Source: an uncultured Odoribacter sp.
GTDB taxonomy: Bacteria; Bacteroidota; Bacteroidia; Bacteroidales; Marinifilaceae
DNA: 13,109 bases
NCBI GenBank assembly: GCA_934725835.1
Contig: CAKVCR010000047.1
Span: 1 to 13,109 of the forward strand
Direction of reading: 5' to 3'
Shown here: positions 5,351-13,109 of the stretch, piece after piece
How positions within the stretch are numbered: the first letter of the stretch is position 1
How the letters are laid out: each line of letters opens with the position of its first letter
Translations under genes and position numbers: made by a program
Notes under the pieces: model-generated
Database searches by the model: none
What the model was told of the DNA's origin: nothing
The model's input: only the letters and a program-made list of their open reading frames with translations

Positions 5351-7599
5351 GCGCCAAACAGCTGGCGGACATCAGTCTCTTCACCTACAACCCACACCCA
5401 GTCGCCTTCCTGAAATACAGTGTCGGCATCCGGATTGCGCAGAGATGATTTGCCACGCTCCACTCCCACTACCACACAATGGTGCACATCTCGTATGCCT
5501 GACTCACGTATGCTCTTTCCATTGTATGACGAATCTCTGGTGACAATAAATTGTTTCAGACACATTTCACTCTGTGTCAGGTCAGTATCAGATGGAGGAA
5601 TCGTCATTGACTGCAGAGTCGCACCGAAACGCTCCAACTGCTCGTCACTACCAATCACCTGGATACGGTCCTGCGGATAGATACGCTCTTTTCCTCCCGG
5701 AATATTCAGACAGGTCTGTCCCCGGAAGATGGCAACCACCATAATGTCGAAACGGGTGGCAAGCTGCAGCTCTGTCAACGTCTTTCCTGCCCACAACGAT
5801 TCTGCAGGGATGACGAAATCAGACAAGTGCAAATCCCGCGACAGCAGGTGACCGGCAAAACGGGGCGGCACTTTCGCACCGACACGGCTGGCATACATTT
5901 CACGAACACGGAAATTATGCAGGAAGTTGCGCTCTATCTGGATAGACTGTTTTTTCAAATAGCGAGAATAGAAAATCAGTGCCGCCACGACACTCGCCGC
6001 ACCCAACAAGATGCCAATCGATGCTTTAAATAGCGACATCATGACAATCATAATGTAGACTATCACCAGTACAAAACGAAAAACCACCAGTGAAACCAGG
6101 TAGGCTCTGTTGAAATTACCGTCTGCCCATAGATTCTGAAACTCCACAGAATGGTTTTTCTTGGCAACAATAGCGCGCAAAAAAGGTGCCATCAACAGGA
6201 GAATGACCACAGCACATAGCAGCGAACCCCAGTTGCCGGGGAAATGAGCCTTGACCAACGGCTCCAGAATATTAAGGGAGACTATCAGTATGGCGATAAT
6301 CATTACAGAATAGATGACCGTGATACGTATCAGCGATGTCAGCAGCGATTTCCAATTGCTCTCATGGTTGACTGTACGAGTCCCGAGAGAATAGTGTTCA
6401 AGGATACGCTTCCACCTGCGTGGCAGATGCCGTTCAACAAACGGATAAGCCGGTCCGGCAGCACGAATCATATAGGGAGTCAGAAAAGTGGTAATAACCG
6501 ATACGGCTACGACTATGGGGTAAAGGAAATTACTCGTCACATGCATGGAGGTTCCCAAACCTGCAATAATAAAGGCAAACTCGCCAATTTGAGTCAGACA
6601 AAAACCGGACTGCAAAGCTGTTTTTAAAGGCTGACCCGCCAACATCACACCGCAAGTACCAAAGAACGACTGTCCGACGAGTACTGTCAGTATGATGATT
6701 ACAATAGGCACGATATACTGCATAATCATATTCGGGTCGACCATCATTCCGACCGATACAAAAAAGATGGCAGCAAACAGGTCCTTGACCGGTCGCACCA
6801 ATCGCTGGATGGTCTCCGCCTCCACCGTTTCTGCGAGAATAGACCCCATGACAAAAGCTCCCAAGGCTGAAGAAAAACCGACATAAGTAGCGAATGCCAC
6901 CATCAACAGACAGAGTCCCAACGAGACTATCAACATCGTCTCATCGCCCATCAGCAGGCGCGTACGCCGGAAAAAGGTGGGGATAATATAGATACCGGTC
7001 AGAAACCATAACAACAGGAAAAACATAAGTTTACCGATGCTATAAAACATCTCCGCCCCCTCGAAATTCTGACTGACAGCCATGGTGGAAAGCACAACCA
7101 TCAAGACAATAGCCACCAAATCCTCAATAACCAGTATACCCAACACCAGCCCCGTGAAGCGTTGCGTCCGCAATCCAAGGTCTTCAAAAGCCTTGTATAT
7201 AATCGATGTGGACGACATGGAGAGCATACCACCCAGGAATATACTGTCCATCTGCTTCCATCCCATCGCAATACCCACCAGATAACCGAGCATCACCATG
7301 CCAAAGATGATGGTCAGGGCGGCAATGATGGCCGGTCCTCCAACCTTCATCAGTTTCTTAAAACTAAATTCCAATCCCAAGGCAAACAGCAGGAACACGA
7401 CTCCAATATCCGCCCAGGTCTGGATGTTACCGGAATCCACGACTGTGGGAGTCAACGGAAAATGAGGTCCGGCAATGATACCGGCGACAATATACCCTAA
7501 TACAAGCGGCTGTTTCAAGCGTTTGAACACCAGTGTCATCACACCGGCAGAGGCAAGTATGATTGCCAAATCCGTTATCAATGCAGGCAAGTGTGACAT
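5347..7599 (-). CDS. CPA2-family cation/proton antiporter with two C-terminal TrkA-C (RCK_C) domains
   Basis: A 750-residue inner-membrane monovalent cation/proton antiporter of the KefB/CPA2 type. Residues 8-385 form the Na_H_exchanger domain, with LLFALGLEFSF at 70-80, ILVIEDLVAIV at 155-165 (Glu159-Asp160 at the expected ion site) and LTQIGEFAFI at 335-344. A second membrane block of four or five helices spans about 420-545. Two regulatory TrkA-C-like domains follow at about 590-665 and 680-749, with the typical GKTLTEL...I.....R and GKSIRES patterns and paired DRIQVIG and DWVWVVG strands. No nucleotide-binding RCK_N domain with a GxGxxG motif is seen. The protein is longer than classical KefB/KefC (about 600 residues). 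It probably exports K+ or Na+ for pH or osmotic balance; the ion is not determined. Its ATG is 66 bp beyond the response-regulator stop codon, with its own -7 box between. Confidence 0.88.
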   Translation of the reverse strand: MSHLPALITDLAIILASAGVMTLVFKRLKQPLVLGYIVAGIIAGPHFPLTPTVVDSGNIQTWADIGVVFLLFALGLEFSFKKLMKVGGPAIIAALTIIFGMVMLGYLVGIAMGWKQMDSIFLGGMLSMSSTSIIYKAFEDLGLRTQRFTGLVLGILVIEDLVAIVLMVVLSTMAVSQNFEGAEMFYSIGKLMFFLLLWFLTGIYIIPTFFRRTRLLMGDETMLIVSLGLCLLMVAFATYVGFSSALGAFVMGSILAETVEAETIQRLVRPVKDLFAAIFFVSVGMMVDPNMIMQYIVPIVIIILTVLVGQSFFGTCGVMLAGQPLKTALQSGFCLTQIGEFAFIIAGLGTSMHVTSNFLYPIVVAVSVITTFLTPYMIRAAGPAYPFVERHLPRRWKRILEHYSLGTRTVNHESNWKSLLTSLIRITVIYSVMIIAILIVSLNILEPLVKAHFPGNWGSLLCAVVILLLMAPFLRAIVAKKNHSVEFQNLWADGNFNRAYLVSLVVFRFVLVIVYIMIVMMSLFKASIGILLGAASVVAALIFYSRYLKKQSIQIERNFLHNFRVREMYASRVGAKVPPRFAGHLLSRDLHLSDFVIPAESLWAGKTLTELQLATRFDIMVVAIFRGQTCLNIPGGKERIYPQDRIQVIGSDEQLERFGATLQSMTIPPSDTDLTQSEMCLKQFIVTRDSSYNGKSIRESGIRDVHHCVVVGVERGKSSLRNPDADTVFQEGDWVWVVGEETDVRQLFGA

Positions 7600-7619
7600 A
7601 TACGATATGAATTTGTTCG

Positions 7620-7627
7620 CAAAATTA
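7620..7627 (-). promoter_or_regulatory. Probable promoter -7 box of the antiporter gene
   Basis: The minus strand reads TAATTTTG, matching TAnnTTTG, 20 bp upstream of the antiporter ATG. The implied leader is short, about 12 nt, and the -33 region is poor. No clear terminator lies between the response-regulator gene and this box, so read-through from the upstream operon is also possible. Confidence 0.4.
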
Positions 7628-7665
7628 ATTTTTTTATACGACAGTTCTATATCCGATGCACAAAC

Positions 7666-8382
7666 TTATTTCAGGAGACGACGATTTATCTGTTCGAGGA
7701 ATTGCTCCCGATAAGAATCGGAAACAGAGACATAGGTGTCGCCGAGAAAAACACGGTTGCGTTCGACCATGGTCACTTTATCCAGATTAATAATATAGGA
7801 ACGGTGGATACGCATAAAGGGCAACGACAGCATCTCTTCGAAACTCTTCATGTTGAAAAGCGCCACTACCGGTGTCTGCTGACCGGACAGATAGATTTTG
7901 ACATAATCCTGCATACCCTCAATATACAATATATCAGGCAGATGAATACGCACCAGCTTACTGCCAGAACGGATAAAGATATCTTCGTTCTCTTTGCGGG
8001 AGGCTGAGGCTGCCACATTCATTTCCTTCCAATGCAATGCTTTCTGCGCTGCCTTCAGGAATTCCGGATAGCTGATGGGTTTCAGCAGATAATCAAGAGC
8101 ATCCACCTTGAAACCTTCGAGCGCATATTGCTCAAAGGCTGTGGTGAAAATTATTTTCACCTTATCACTGACGAGTCGCGACAATTCCAACCCGTTCAAA
8201 TCGGGCATCTGAATGTCGAGAAACAACAAGTCAACAGACTCTTTCTCCAGGATAGTCAAAGCCTCCAAGGCATTGGAACAGCCCCCTTTCAATTCGAGGA
8301 AAGGCGTGCGTTTCACATAAGCTTCCATCAATTCCAAAGCCAAAGGCTCGTCATCGACCACCAAACACGAAAGGACCATCAT
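7666..8382 (-). CDS. LytTR-family response regulator
   Basis: A 238-residue cytoplasmic response regulator. The receiver domain (about 4-118) has the acidic pocket Asp10-Asp11 (VVDDEP), the phosphoacceptor Asp56 (FLDIQMP), the Thr80-Thr81 switch region and Lys101 (LLKPIS). The C-terminal LytTR DNA-binding domain (about 131-237) shows IFIRSGSKLVRI, ILYIEGMQDYVKIYL and FMRIHRSYIINL. This is the usual partner of LytS-type kinases, and the kinase gene lies 13 nt upstream in the same operon. It probably activates the efflux operon in response to the kinase signal; its binding sites would be upstream of the TolC gene, outside the window. Two ATGs in tandem (8382 and 8379) are equally possible starts. 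Confidence 0.9.
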   Translation of the reverse strand: MMVLSCLVVDDEPLALELMEAYVKRTPFLELKGGCSNALEALTILEKESVDLLFLDIQMPDLNGLELSRLVSDKVKIIFTTAFEQYALEGFKVDALDYLLKPISYPEFLKAAQKALHWKEMNVAASASRKENEDIFIRSGSKLVRIHLPDILYIEGMQDYVKIYLSGQQTPVVALFNMKSFEEMLSLPFMRIHRSYIINLDKVTMVERNRVFLGDTYVSVSDSYREQFLEQINRRLLK

Positions 8383-8395
8383 AATATCTGTTTTA

Positions 8396-9469
8396 TTAGC
8401 ATTTAATTTCCAACTGAGCTATGTATTTCCCGTTTTCCACAATTGTAGACAATGTGTATTTGCCGGGATAAAGCAATGCCAGACGCTTGCGCAAATTCAC
8501 AAGTCCGATGCCCGAACCACTACGGTCGTTGTCGTGCTTGTGGTAATCACTGTTCTCGATGTGGCATACCACTGTCCGCTCCGGCTGTACGTGTATCGCA
8601 ATATAGATAAAAGAGGGGTTCGTAGGACTCACGCCATGCTTGAAAGCATTTTCCACCAACGTGATAAACAACAGAGGAGCCACTTGCAACGCTCCTCCAT
8701 CCACGGGTATATCCACCTTCAAATCGACATGATTGGAGAGACGCAAACTCATCAGTTCTATATAGCTTCGCATAAAATCCAGTTCCCCGCTCAGCGAGAC
8801 AAAGGGCGCACGATCTTCGTAGAGCACATGCCGCAACATCCGGCTTAGGTCGTGAACGGCATATTGCGCACGATCGGCATCTATCGCAATCAAGGAGTAG
8901 ATATTATTCAGCGTGTTGAAAAGAAAGTGGGGATTGAGCTGACTCTTCAGATTCTGCAACTCTGCCTCTGTACGTACCTTTTCCAATTCCCGCCGTTCGT
9001 TTTCAGTGACATACCAATTATTGGTCATTTTTATGGCGACACACAAAGCTACCGTCAGTGCCATCATGGTTGCATCACGCAATAGGAACATCATCTTGGG
9101 CGGTCCCATCTGCTCGCGACGCTCGCAACCCAGTATCTTAAAGAAATGGAAATCATGCCACCAATCCAAAGCCAGCGTCAGGACTATAATTAACGCAGCA
9201 TTCACCAAAAGAAACTGAAGCAACCGCTTGCGAAACAACAGCCGGTCGAGCAGCAAGAAATAATTGGCATAAAATATCACCATAAACGCCACCGGAACAA
9301 AAACATATCCCCAGTAGCGTACCCAGGTCATAGGTTCAGATTCCTTCCATGTGAAAAACAGCGGGAAACTGAATACAGTTCCCCAACCGATAATCTGAAT
9401 AATATATTGCAGTATTCTATTCTGTTTCATCAAGCAAAAATAAGAATAAATATTTACCCCGACAATCAT
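8396..9469 (-). CDS. LytS-type sensor histidine kinase (His_kinase family)
   Basis: A 357-residue inner-membrane kinase. Four hydrophobic helices lie at about 20-40, 52-74, 84-102 and 128-148, without a large periplasmic domain. A short coiled coil (about 155-176) leads to the His_kinase motif SQLNPHFLFNTLNNIYSL, with phospho-His181. The ATPase part has the N box LFITLVENAFKHG (Asn274) and the G box GSGIGLVNLRKRL (318-330). This is the compact LytS/YehU-like layout that pairs with LytTR regulators. The ATG at 9467-9469 overlaps the permease TGA as ATGA, which suggests translational coupling and supports the longer start; an alternative ATG lies at 9430. The ligand is unknown, but linkage to the pump suggests a pump substrate or envelope stress. 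Confidence 0.88.
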   Translation of the reverse strand: MIVGVNIYSYFCLMKQNRILQYIIQIIGWGTVFSFPLFFTWKESEPMTWVRYWGYVFVPVAFMVIFYANYFLLLDRLLFRKRLLQFLLVNAALIIVLTLALDWWHDFHFFKILGCERREQMGPPKMMFLLRDATMMALTVALCVAIKMTNNWYVTENERRELEKVRTEAELQNLKSQLNPHFLFNTLNNIYSLIAIDADRAQYAVHDLSRMLRHVLYEDRAPFVSLSGELDFMRSYIELMSLRLSNHVDLKVDIPVDGGALQVAPLLFITLVENAFKHGVSPTNPSFIYIAIHVQPERTVVCHIENSDYHKHDNDRSGSGIGLVNLRKRLALLYPGKYTLSTIVENGKYIAQLEIKC

Positions 9470-10686
9470 TCATAACGGATTGCTTCTATCGGATCGAGAT
9501 TGGATGCTTTTTGAGCAGGATACCAACCGAAGAAGATACCGGTTACAGTACAAACCACGAAAGAAAGAATCACCGAATACCATTCTACGTAAACCGGCCA
9601 GCCGGCAAACAATTTCACGAGCCATGAAGAACCTATTCCAAAGATAACTCCTATCAGGCCACCCGTCACACTGATTAGAACCGCTTCAATCAGGAACTGC
9701 GCCAGAATATCGCGTCCCTTTGCTCCGATGGACATCCGCAAGCCTATCTCGCGAGTACGCTCCGTCACAGAAACGTACATGATATTCATAATCCCTATAC
9801 CTCCGACCAGCAGAGATATGCCGGCAATACATGCCAAAAGTACCGTCATCATATCCGAAGTGGAGTTCATCATACTGCTCAACTCCTGTTGTGAACGGAT
9901 GTTGAAATCATCCTCATCTGCAGCACCTAATTTATGATTGCGCCGCAAAATACTCGAAATCTCCTCCTCTGCCTGTTCTGTCTGCTCCTCCGTAATGGCA
10001 GAGCAGAAAATACTTTGAAGATGGGTGATGGCCAGGACTCTTTTTTGGATGGTTGTATACGGTGCTAAGATGAGATCGTCCTGGTCCATCCCCATTGTAT
10101 TATATCCTTTTGATTCTAAAACTCCTACTATCTGAAACGGTATCTTACCGAAACGGATTACCTGTCCGACCGGATTTTCGCCATTGGTAAAAAGGTTATC
10201 GACAATTGTCTTACCTACGACACACACCTTTGCCGAATTGAGAATATCTTCATCGGAAAACATTTCGCCCTCGCTCACTGTATACTTTCTGATTTCCAGA
10301 TAATCGGCATTCACACCATAGATACTCGTCGGATAGTTATTGGCTCCATAGATGGCTTGTCCACCACTGTTTACAGATGGAGAACAAGCAGCTACATATC
10401 GTGTTTCATTGACAATGGCATTATAATCATCCAGTTTCAGACTCTCCATGGCAGAAGCATCCAAACGCACACCACCTCTACGGTCGGCACCCGGATGTAC
10501 CATAATCATATTCGAGCCCATTTCTGAAATCTGCGCCTTGATACTTCGTTTAGACCCCTGTCCGATGGCAAGCATGGTAATCACAGAGGCTACACCAATG
10601 ATAATCCCCAACATGGTCAGGAATCCGCGCATTTTATTATTTCCTAAAGCCCGAAATGCTATCCTGAATAGATTTGTAAAGTTCAT
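9466..10686 (-). CDS. MacB-type ABC transporter permease
   Basis: A 406-residue MacB-type permease, the membrane subunit of a mechanotransmission ABC pump. It has the family layout: one N-terminal helix (about 20-42), a periplasmic MacB_PCD domain (about 45-275), and three C-terminal helices (about 280-305, 328-356 and 368-389). The cytoplasmic ERTREIGLRMSIGAKGRDIL segment (309-328) contacts the ATPase, and the protein ends with the conserved PAQKASNLDPIEAIRYE. Unlike E. coli MacB it lacks a fused ATPase, which is encoded separately 29 nt upstream. Its stop overlaps the kinase start. It should pass substrate from the periplasm to the TolC-like channel via the MacA-like adaptor. Confidence 0.9.
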   Translation of the reverse strand: MNFTNLFRIAFRALGNNKMRGFLTMLGIIIGVASVITMLAIGQGSKRSIKAQISEMGSNMIMVHPGADRRGGVRLDASAMESLKLDDYNAIVNETRYVAACSPSVNSGGQAIYGANNYPTSIYGVNADYLEIRKYTVSEGEMFSDEDILNSAKVCVVGKTIVDNLFTNGENPVGQVIRFGKIPFQIVGVLESKGYNTMGMDQDDLILAPYTTIQKRVLAITHLQSIFCSAITEEQTEQAEEEISSILRRNHKLGAADEDDFNIRSQQELSSMMNSTSDMMTVLLACIAGISLLVGGIGIMNIMYVSVTERTREIGLRMSIGAKGRDILAQFLIEAVLISVTGGLIGVIFGIGSSWLVKLFAGWPVYVEWYSVILSFVVCTVTGIFFGWYPAQKASNLDPIEAIRYE

Positions 10687-10715
10687 AGCATATTGATTTT
10701 CTTCGTTATCAATCT

Positions 10716-11456
10716 TTAATCCTCCTGCTTCGGTAAAGTGGCCAAGGTCTCGCTTGCAGAAGCAATCCGCTCATTGCGCACATCCTTTATGACACGCCCA
10801 TCCTTCAGGACAATTGTCCGGCTGCTATATGCCGAAAGCTCCGGATTGTGAGTCACAAAAACTATGGTACGTCCACGAGCATACAACTCCTGAAAAAGGG
10901 TCAATATCTCAAAAGAGGTGCGGGTATCCAAATTTCCGGTGGCCTCATCTGCCAAAATCAGTACCGGATCGTTTACAAGAGCCCGTGCAATCGCCACTCG
11001 CTGCTGCTGACCTCCGGACATTTGGTTGGACTTATGGTAGAGCCTGTCATGCAACCCCACCGCATCCAAAGCCTCTATAGCTCTCCGCTCCCGCTCCTTG
11101 GACGAGACAGCGGAATTATACATCAGCGGCAATTCGACATTTTCAATGGCTGTTGTCTTAGGCAACAGGTTATAGGATTGAAATACGAAACCGATTTTAT
11201 GATTGCGCAGTTCTGCCCGCTCATTTTTTCCCATCTGCCGTACAGAATAGCCATCCAACAAATACTCTCCGGAGGTAGGTGTATCCAAGCAGCCCAAGAG
11301 ATTCAACAAGGTTGACTTTCCGGAGCCACTGGTACCCATAATCGTCACGAATTCTCCGGTTTCTATCGTAAACGACACTCCACGCAAAGCATGCACCGTC
11401 TCGCTTCCGACCATGAAATTCCGTTTAATATCTTTCAGTTCAATAATCGCTTTCAT
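10716..11456 (-). CDS. MacB/LolD-type ABC transporter ATPase
   Basis: A 246-residue ATP-binding subunit. Visible motifs are Walker A GTSGSGKST (41-49), Q loop FQSYN with Gln93, signature MSGGQQQR (146-153), Walker B VLILADEAT with Asp170 and Glu171, D loop GNLD and the switch histidine His203 (VTHN). All catalytic residues are intact, so it should hydrolyse ATP. The length and the AELRNHKIGFVFQSYNLLPK stretch place it in the MacB/LolD/FtsE group that powers periplasmic mechanotransmission rather than transport across the inner membrane. It pairs with the permease encoded 29 nt downstream. The C-terminal tail after about residue 225 is short and poorly conserved in appearance. Confidence 0.92.
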   Translation of the reverse strand: MKAIIELKDIKRNFMVGSETVHALRGVSFTIETGEFVTIMGTSGSGKSTLLNLLGCLDTPTSGEYLLDGYSVRQMGKNERAELRNHKIGFVFQSYNLLPKTTAIENVELPLMYNSAVSSKERERRAIEALDAVGLHDRLYHKSNQMSGGQQQRVAIARALVNDPVLILADEATGNLDTRTSFEILTLFQELYARGRTIVFVTHNPELSAYSSRTIVLKDGRVIKDVRNERIASASETLATLPKQED

Positions 11457-11485
11457 AGTGACAATCGTATTATATAGACCACCGT

Positions 11486-12688
11486 TTATTTCTTCTTTTT
11501 ATCGCTTCCCGGAGGTTTTGGCATAAAGGGACTGGATTCTGTATTTCCTGTATTGGGAGTGCCCATTGCATTTCTACCTCCCCGCTCCATGCCGGTGACA
11601 ACCATTTCTCCCTCATCCAATCCACCCAAGACTTCCACCATCAAGGTCGTGGATGTTCCTACCTGTATTTCCTTTTCCTCGAGAGTCTGTCCATTACGTA
11701 CCCACACAGTCTTCTGTAAAGCCGGATTATCTATTTTCAAACTCTTCAATACAATACCGTTTTCTTCAGCCAACGCCATATCCGGCACGAATCGCAATGC
11801 TTTGGGAGCAATAGTCAATACATTATTTTTCTCCAAGGTATAAATAGAGACCGTTGCCGTCAACCCGGGTTTCAACTTCAATTCGGGATTTGGGGCACTG
11901 ATAACCACTTCGTAGGTCACGACATTGGACTCTACCGTTGCTTCCAAACGCACTTGCGTCACCTCCCCCTCAAAGACTTCCTCCCGGTAGGCATCCACCG
12001 TGAATGTGACACGCTGACCTTCACGAACCTGCCCGATATCAGCCTCGTCTACATCGGCAATCACCTGCATCTCGGTAAGGTCTTTGGCAATGGTAAAAAG
12101 CGTCGGTGTCTCAAATCCGGCAGCTACAGTCTGTCCCTCTTCCACTTCCCGACTGATGACCACTCCGTCAATGGGACTTGTAATTACGGCATATCTCAAA
12201 TTACGTCTCACTTTTACAATATCTGCCTTCGATTTCTCATAAGCACTCTTGGCTTTCTCGTAATTATACGTTGCGCTTTCATAATCACTGTCACTAATCA
12301 ATTGCTTTTCAAACAGCACCTTACTTCTGGCGTAATTCTTCTGTTGATAGTCGTATTCCGCCTTGGCACTGGCCAGCTGAGCCTCCTGCGATTCCAATTC
12401 AGCCTGCAAGGTCACCTTATCCATTTCAGCTATCAACTGTCCTTTTTTTACGATACTGTTATAATCGACATAAATCTTATCCACTATACCGGACACTTGG
12501 GTTCCGACATCCACTTTAGTAACCGGTTCCACAGTGCCTGTTGCAGATACCATTTCCGACATTGAATTGCGAGCGACAGCCTCAGTCTGCCAAATAATTT
12601 TCTCTTTGTCGGCACATCCCTGAAAACAGCAAGCACACATTCCCACTGCTAATAGAACACCTCCGACTTTTATTACTATGTTCTTCAT
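11486..12688 (-). CDS. MacA-like periplasmic membrane fusion protein
   Basis: A 400-residue RND/MacA-type adaptor. Residues 1-25 form a membrane anchor or lipoprotein signal containing four cysteines (18, 20, 21 and 25); FQGC25 or VGMC18 might act as the lipobox, but neither is canonical. Lipoyl half-motifs lie at 57-92 and 165-203 (TSPIDGVVISREVEEGQTV) and flank a coiled-coil hairpin at 93-163. A beta-barrel (about 205-283) and a membrane-proximal domain (about 285-368) follow. The last 30 residues are low-complexity, rich in Gly, Asn, Ser and Pro, and end in DKKKK. It should bridge the MacB-type permease and the TolC-like channel encoded on either side. The ATG at 12686-12688 precedes the signal directly. 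Confidence 0.9.
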   Translation of the reverse strand: MKNIVIKVGGVLLAVGMCACCFQGCADKEKIIWQTEAVARNSMSEMVSATGTVEPVTKVDVGTQVSGIVDKIYVDYNSIVKKGQLIAEMDKVTLQAELESQEAQLASAKAEYDYQQKNYARSKVLFEKQLISDSDYESATYNYEKAKSAYEKSKADIVKVRRNLRYAVITSPIDGVVISREVEEGQTVAAGFETPTLFTIAKDLTEMQVIADVDEADIGQVREGQRVTFTVDAYREEVFEGEVTQVRLEATVESNVVTYEVVISAPNPELKLKPGLTATVSIYTLEKNNVLTIAPKALRFVPDMALAEENGIVLKSLKIDNPALQKTVWVRNGQTLEEKEIQVGTSTTLMVEVLGGLDEGEMVVTGMERGGRNAMGTPNTGNTESSPFMPKPPGSDKKKK

Positions 12689-12733
12689 CGCTAATGATTT
12701 TTGAGTTTTCTTAATTTATCAAATACAATCCGT

Positions 12734-13109
12734 TCAAAGTTGAATCTCCTGTCCTCTATAGAAATTCAGTAGCTGTTTGTTCAAAATAGCCATATATTTT
12801 GCCTGCACCACCTCCAACTGAGCGGAGAGCAAATTGTTCTTTTCAGTCAACATCTCCAGCGTATTTTTCATACCTAAAAAGAACTGTTCCTGCGTCAGAT
12901 TGAATGAAAGCTGTACAGCATTGAGATTCTCTTTGGCTGAGCGGTAACGGTCCTGCGCTGCAACTGCATCCTGATAGATAGTTTCGATAGATTTCAACAA
13001 ATCCTTCTGGACTTTCTCATAAGCCAATTCAGCATTTTCAATATTTATCCGGGCTACGTTCACAGACGTCTTTACAGAGCGGTTGCTGAAAATCGGAACA
13101 CTCAAAGTA
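12734..13109 (-). CDS. TolC-family outer membrane efflux protein, C-terminal part
   Basis: The last 124 residues of an outer membrane channel protein; the gene continues past the right edge, so no start is visible. The in-window sequence opens with TLSVPIFSNRSVKTSV, the conserved motif at the start of the second TolC repeat, then a long heptad-like helical stretch (IETIYQDAVAAQDRYRSAKE and onward) ending FYRGQEIQL. This matches the C-terminal half of the OEP fold, in which helices form the periplasmic tunnel. A typical family member has 420-490 residues, so about 300 are missing. It is the first visible gene of the efflux operon, 45 nt upstream of the adaptor gene; the operon promoter is outside the window. 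Confidence 0.88.
   Translation of the reverse strand, partial: TLSVPIFSNRSVKTSVNVARINIENAELAYEKVQKDLLKSIETIYQDAVAAQDRYRSAKENLNAVQLSFNLTQEQFFLGMKNTLEMLTEKNNLLSAQLEVVQAKYMAILNKQLLNFYRGQEIQL

Noticed and set aside
4621..5448. A 275-codon plus-strand frame
   Set aside because: It overlaps the MATE gene in another frame, has a His/Ser/Arg-rich composition with no recognisable domain, and the MATE frame is well supported.
9435..9442. TATTTTTG on the minus strand before the internal ATG of the kinase gene
   Set aside because: It matches the -7 box but is only 4 bp from the ATG at 9430. The ATGA coupling at 9466-9469 is better evidence for how the gene is translated.
10848..11315. A 155-codon plus-strand frame
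   Set aside because: It is the antisense of the ATPase gene, whose Walker and signature motifs are all intact.
1..13109. CRISPR arrays, tRNA or rRNA genes, complete insertion sequences
   Set aside because: No regularly spaced repeat array, cloverleaf-like sequence, rRNA core sequence or transposase was seen on either strand by eye.

Overview
The window looks like chromosomal DNA from a member of the Bacteroidales, most likely Bacteroides or a close relative. Three things point there. Several genes are preceded by the TAnnTTTG promoter box of Bacteroidota sigma factors and have weak or no Shine-Dalgarno sequences. The lipoprotein has an acidic stretch just after its lipobox cysteine. The gene families are also typical: a membrane-embedded AraC regulator, an ORF6N remnant, and a MacAB/TolC exporter linked to a LytS/LytTR pair. 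This is inference from sequence only; no database was searched.

Region 1 (1-3931) is accessory-like. It starts with a gene-poor stretch holding a large imperfect palindrome (about 97-286). A 525-residue lipoprotein gene on the minus strand follows, with two bacterial Ig-like domains and a probable beta-propeller. A further copy of the palindrome's outer arm lies in its 5' leader. Beyond its promoter is an operator-like palindrome (2059-2098), then a gene for a seven-helix membrane protein with a C-terminal AraC DNA-binding domain, also on the minus strand. Upstream of that lie an ORF6N pseudogene fragment, a 29-codon orphan reading frame and a GC-rich stretch with a perfect 15-bp inverted repeat. 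These look like debris of mobile DNA.

Region 2 (3949-7627) holds two convergent membrane transporter genes whose stop codons overlap. They are a MATE-family exporter on the plus strand and a 750-residue CPA2-type cation/proton antiporter with two TrkA-C-like cytoplasmic domains on the minus strand.

Region 3 (7666 to the right edge) is one minus-strand operon, read right to left: TolC-like outer membrane protein (cut by the window edge), MacA-like membrane fusion protein, MacB-type ATPase, MacB-type permease, LytS-type histidine kinase and LytTR response regulator. Gaps are 45, 29 and 29 nt, then a 4-nt ATGA overlap, then 13 nt. The first four products would form a tripartite ABC pump across both membranes; the last two would sense a signal and probably control the operon.

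No tRNA, rRNA, CRISPR array or complete insertion sequence was seen. The genes belong to known families. The least explained parts are the palindromic element, the operator-like triplet beside the AraC gene, and the 3597-3931 noncoding block.
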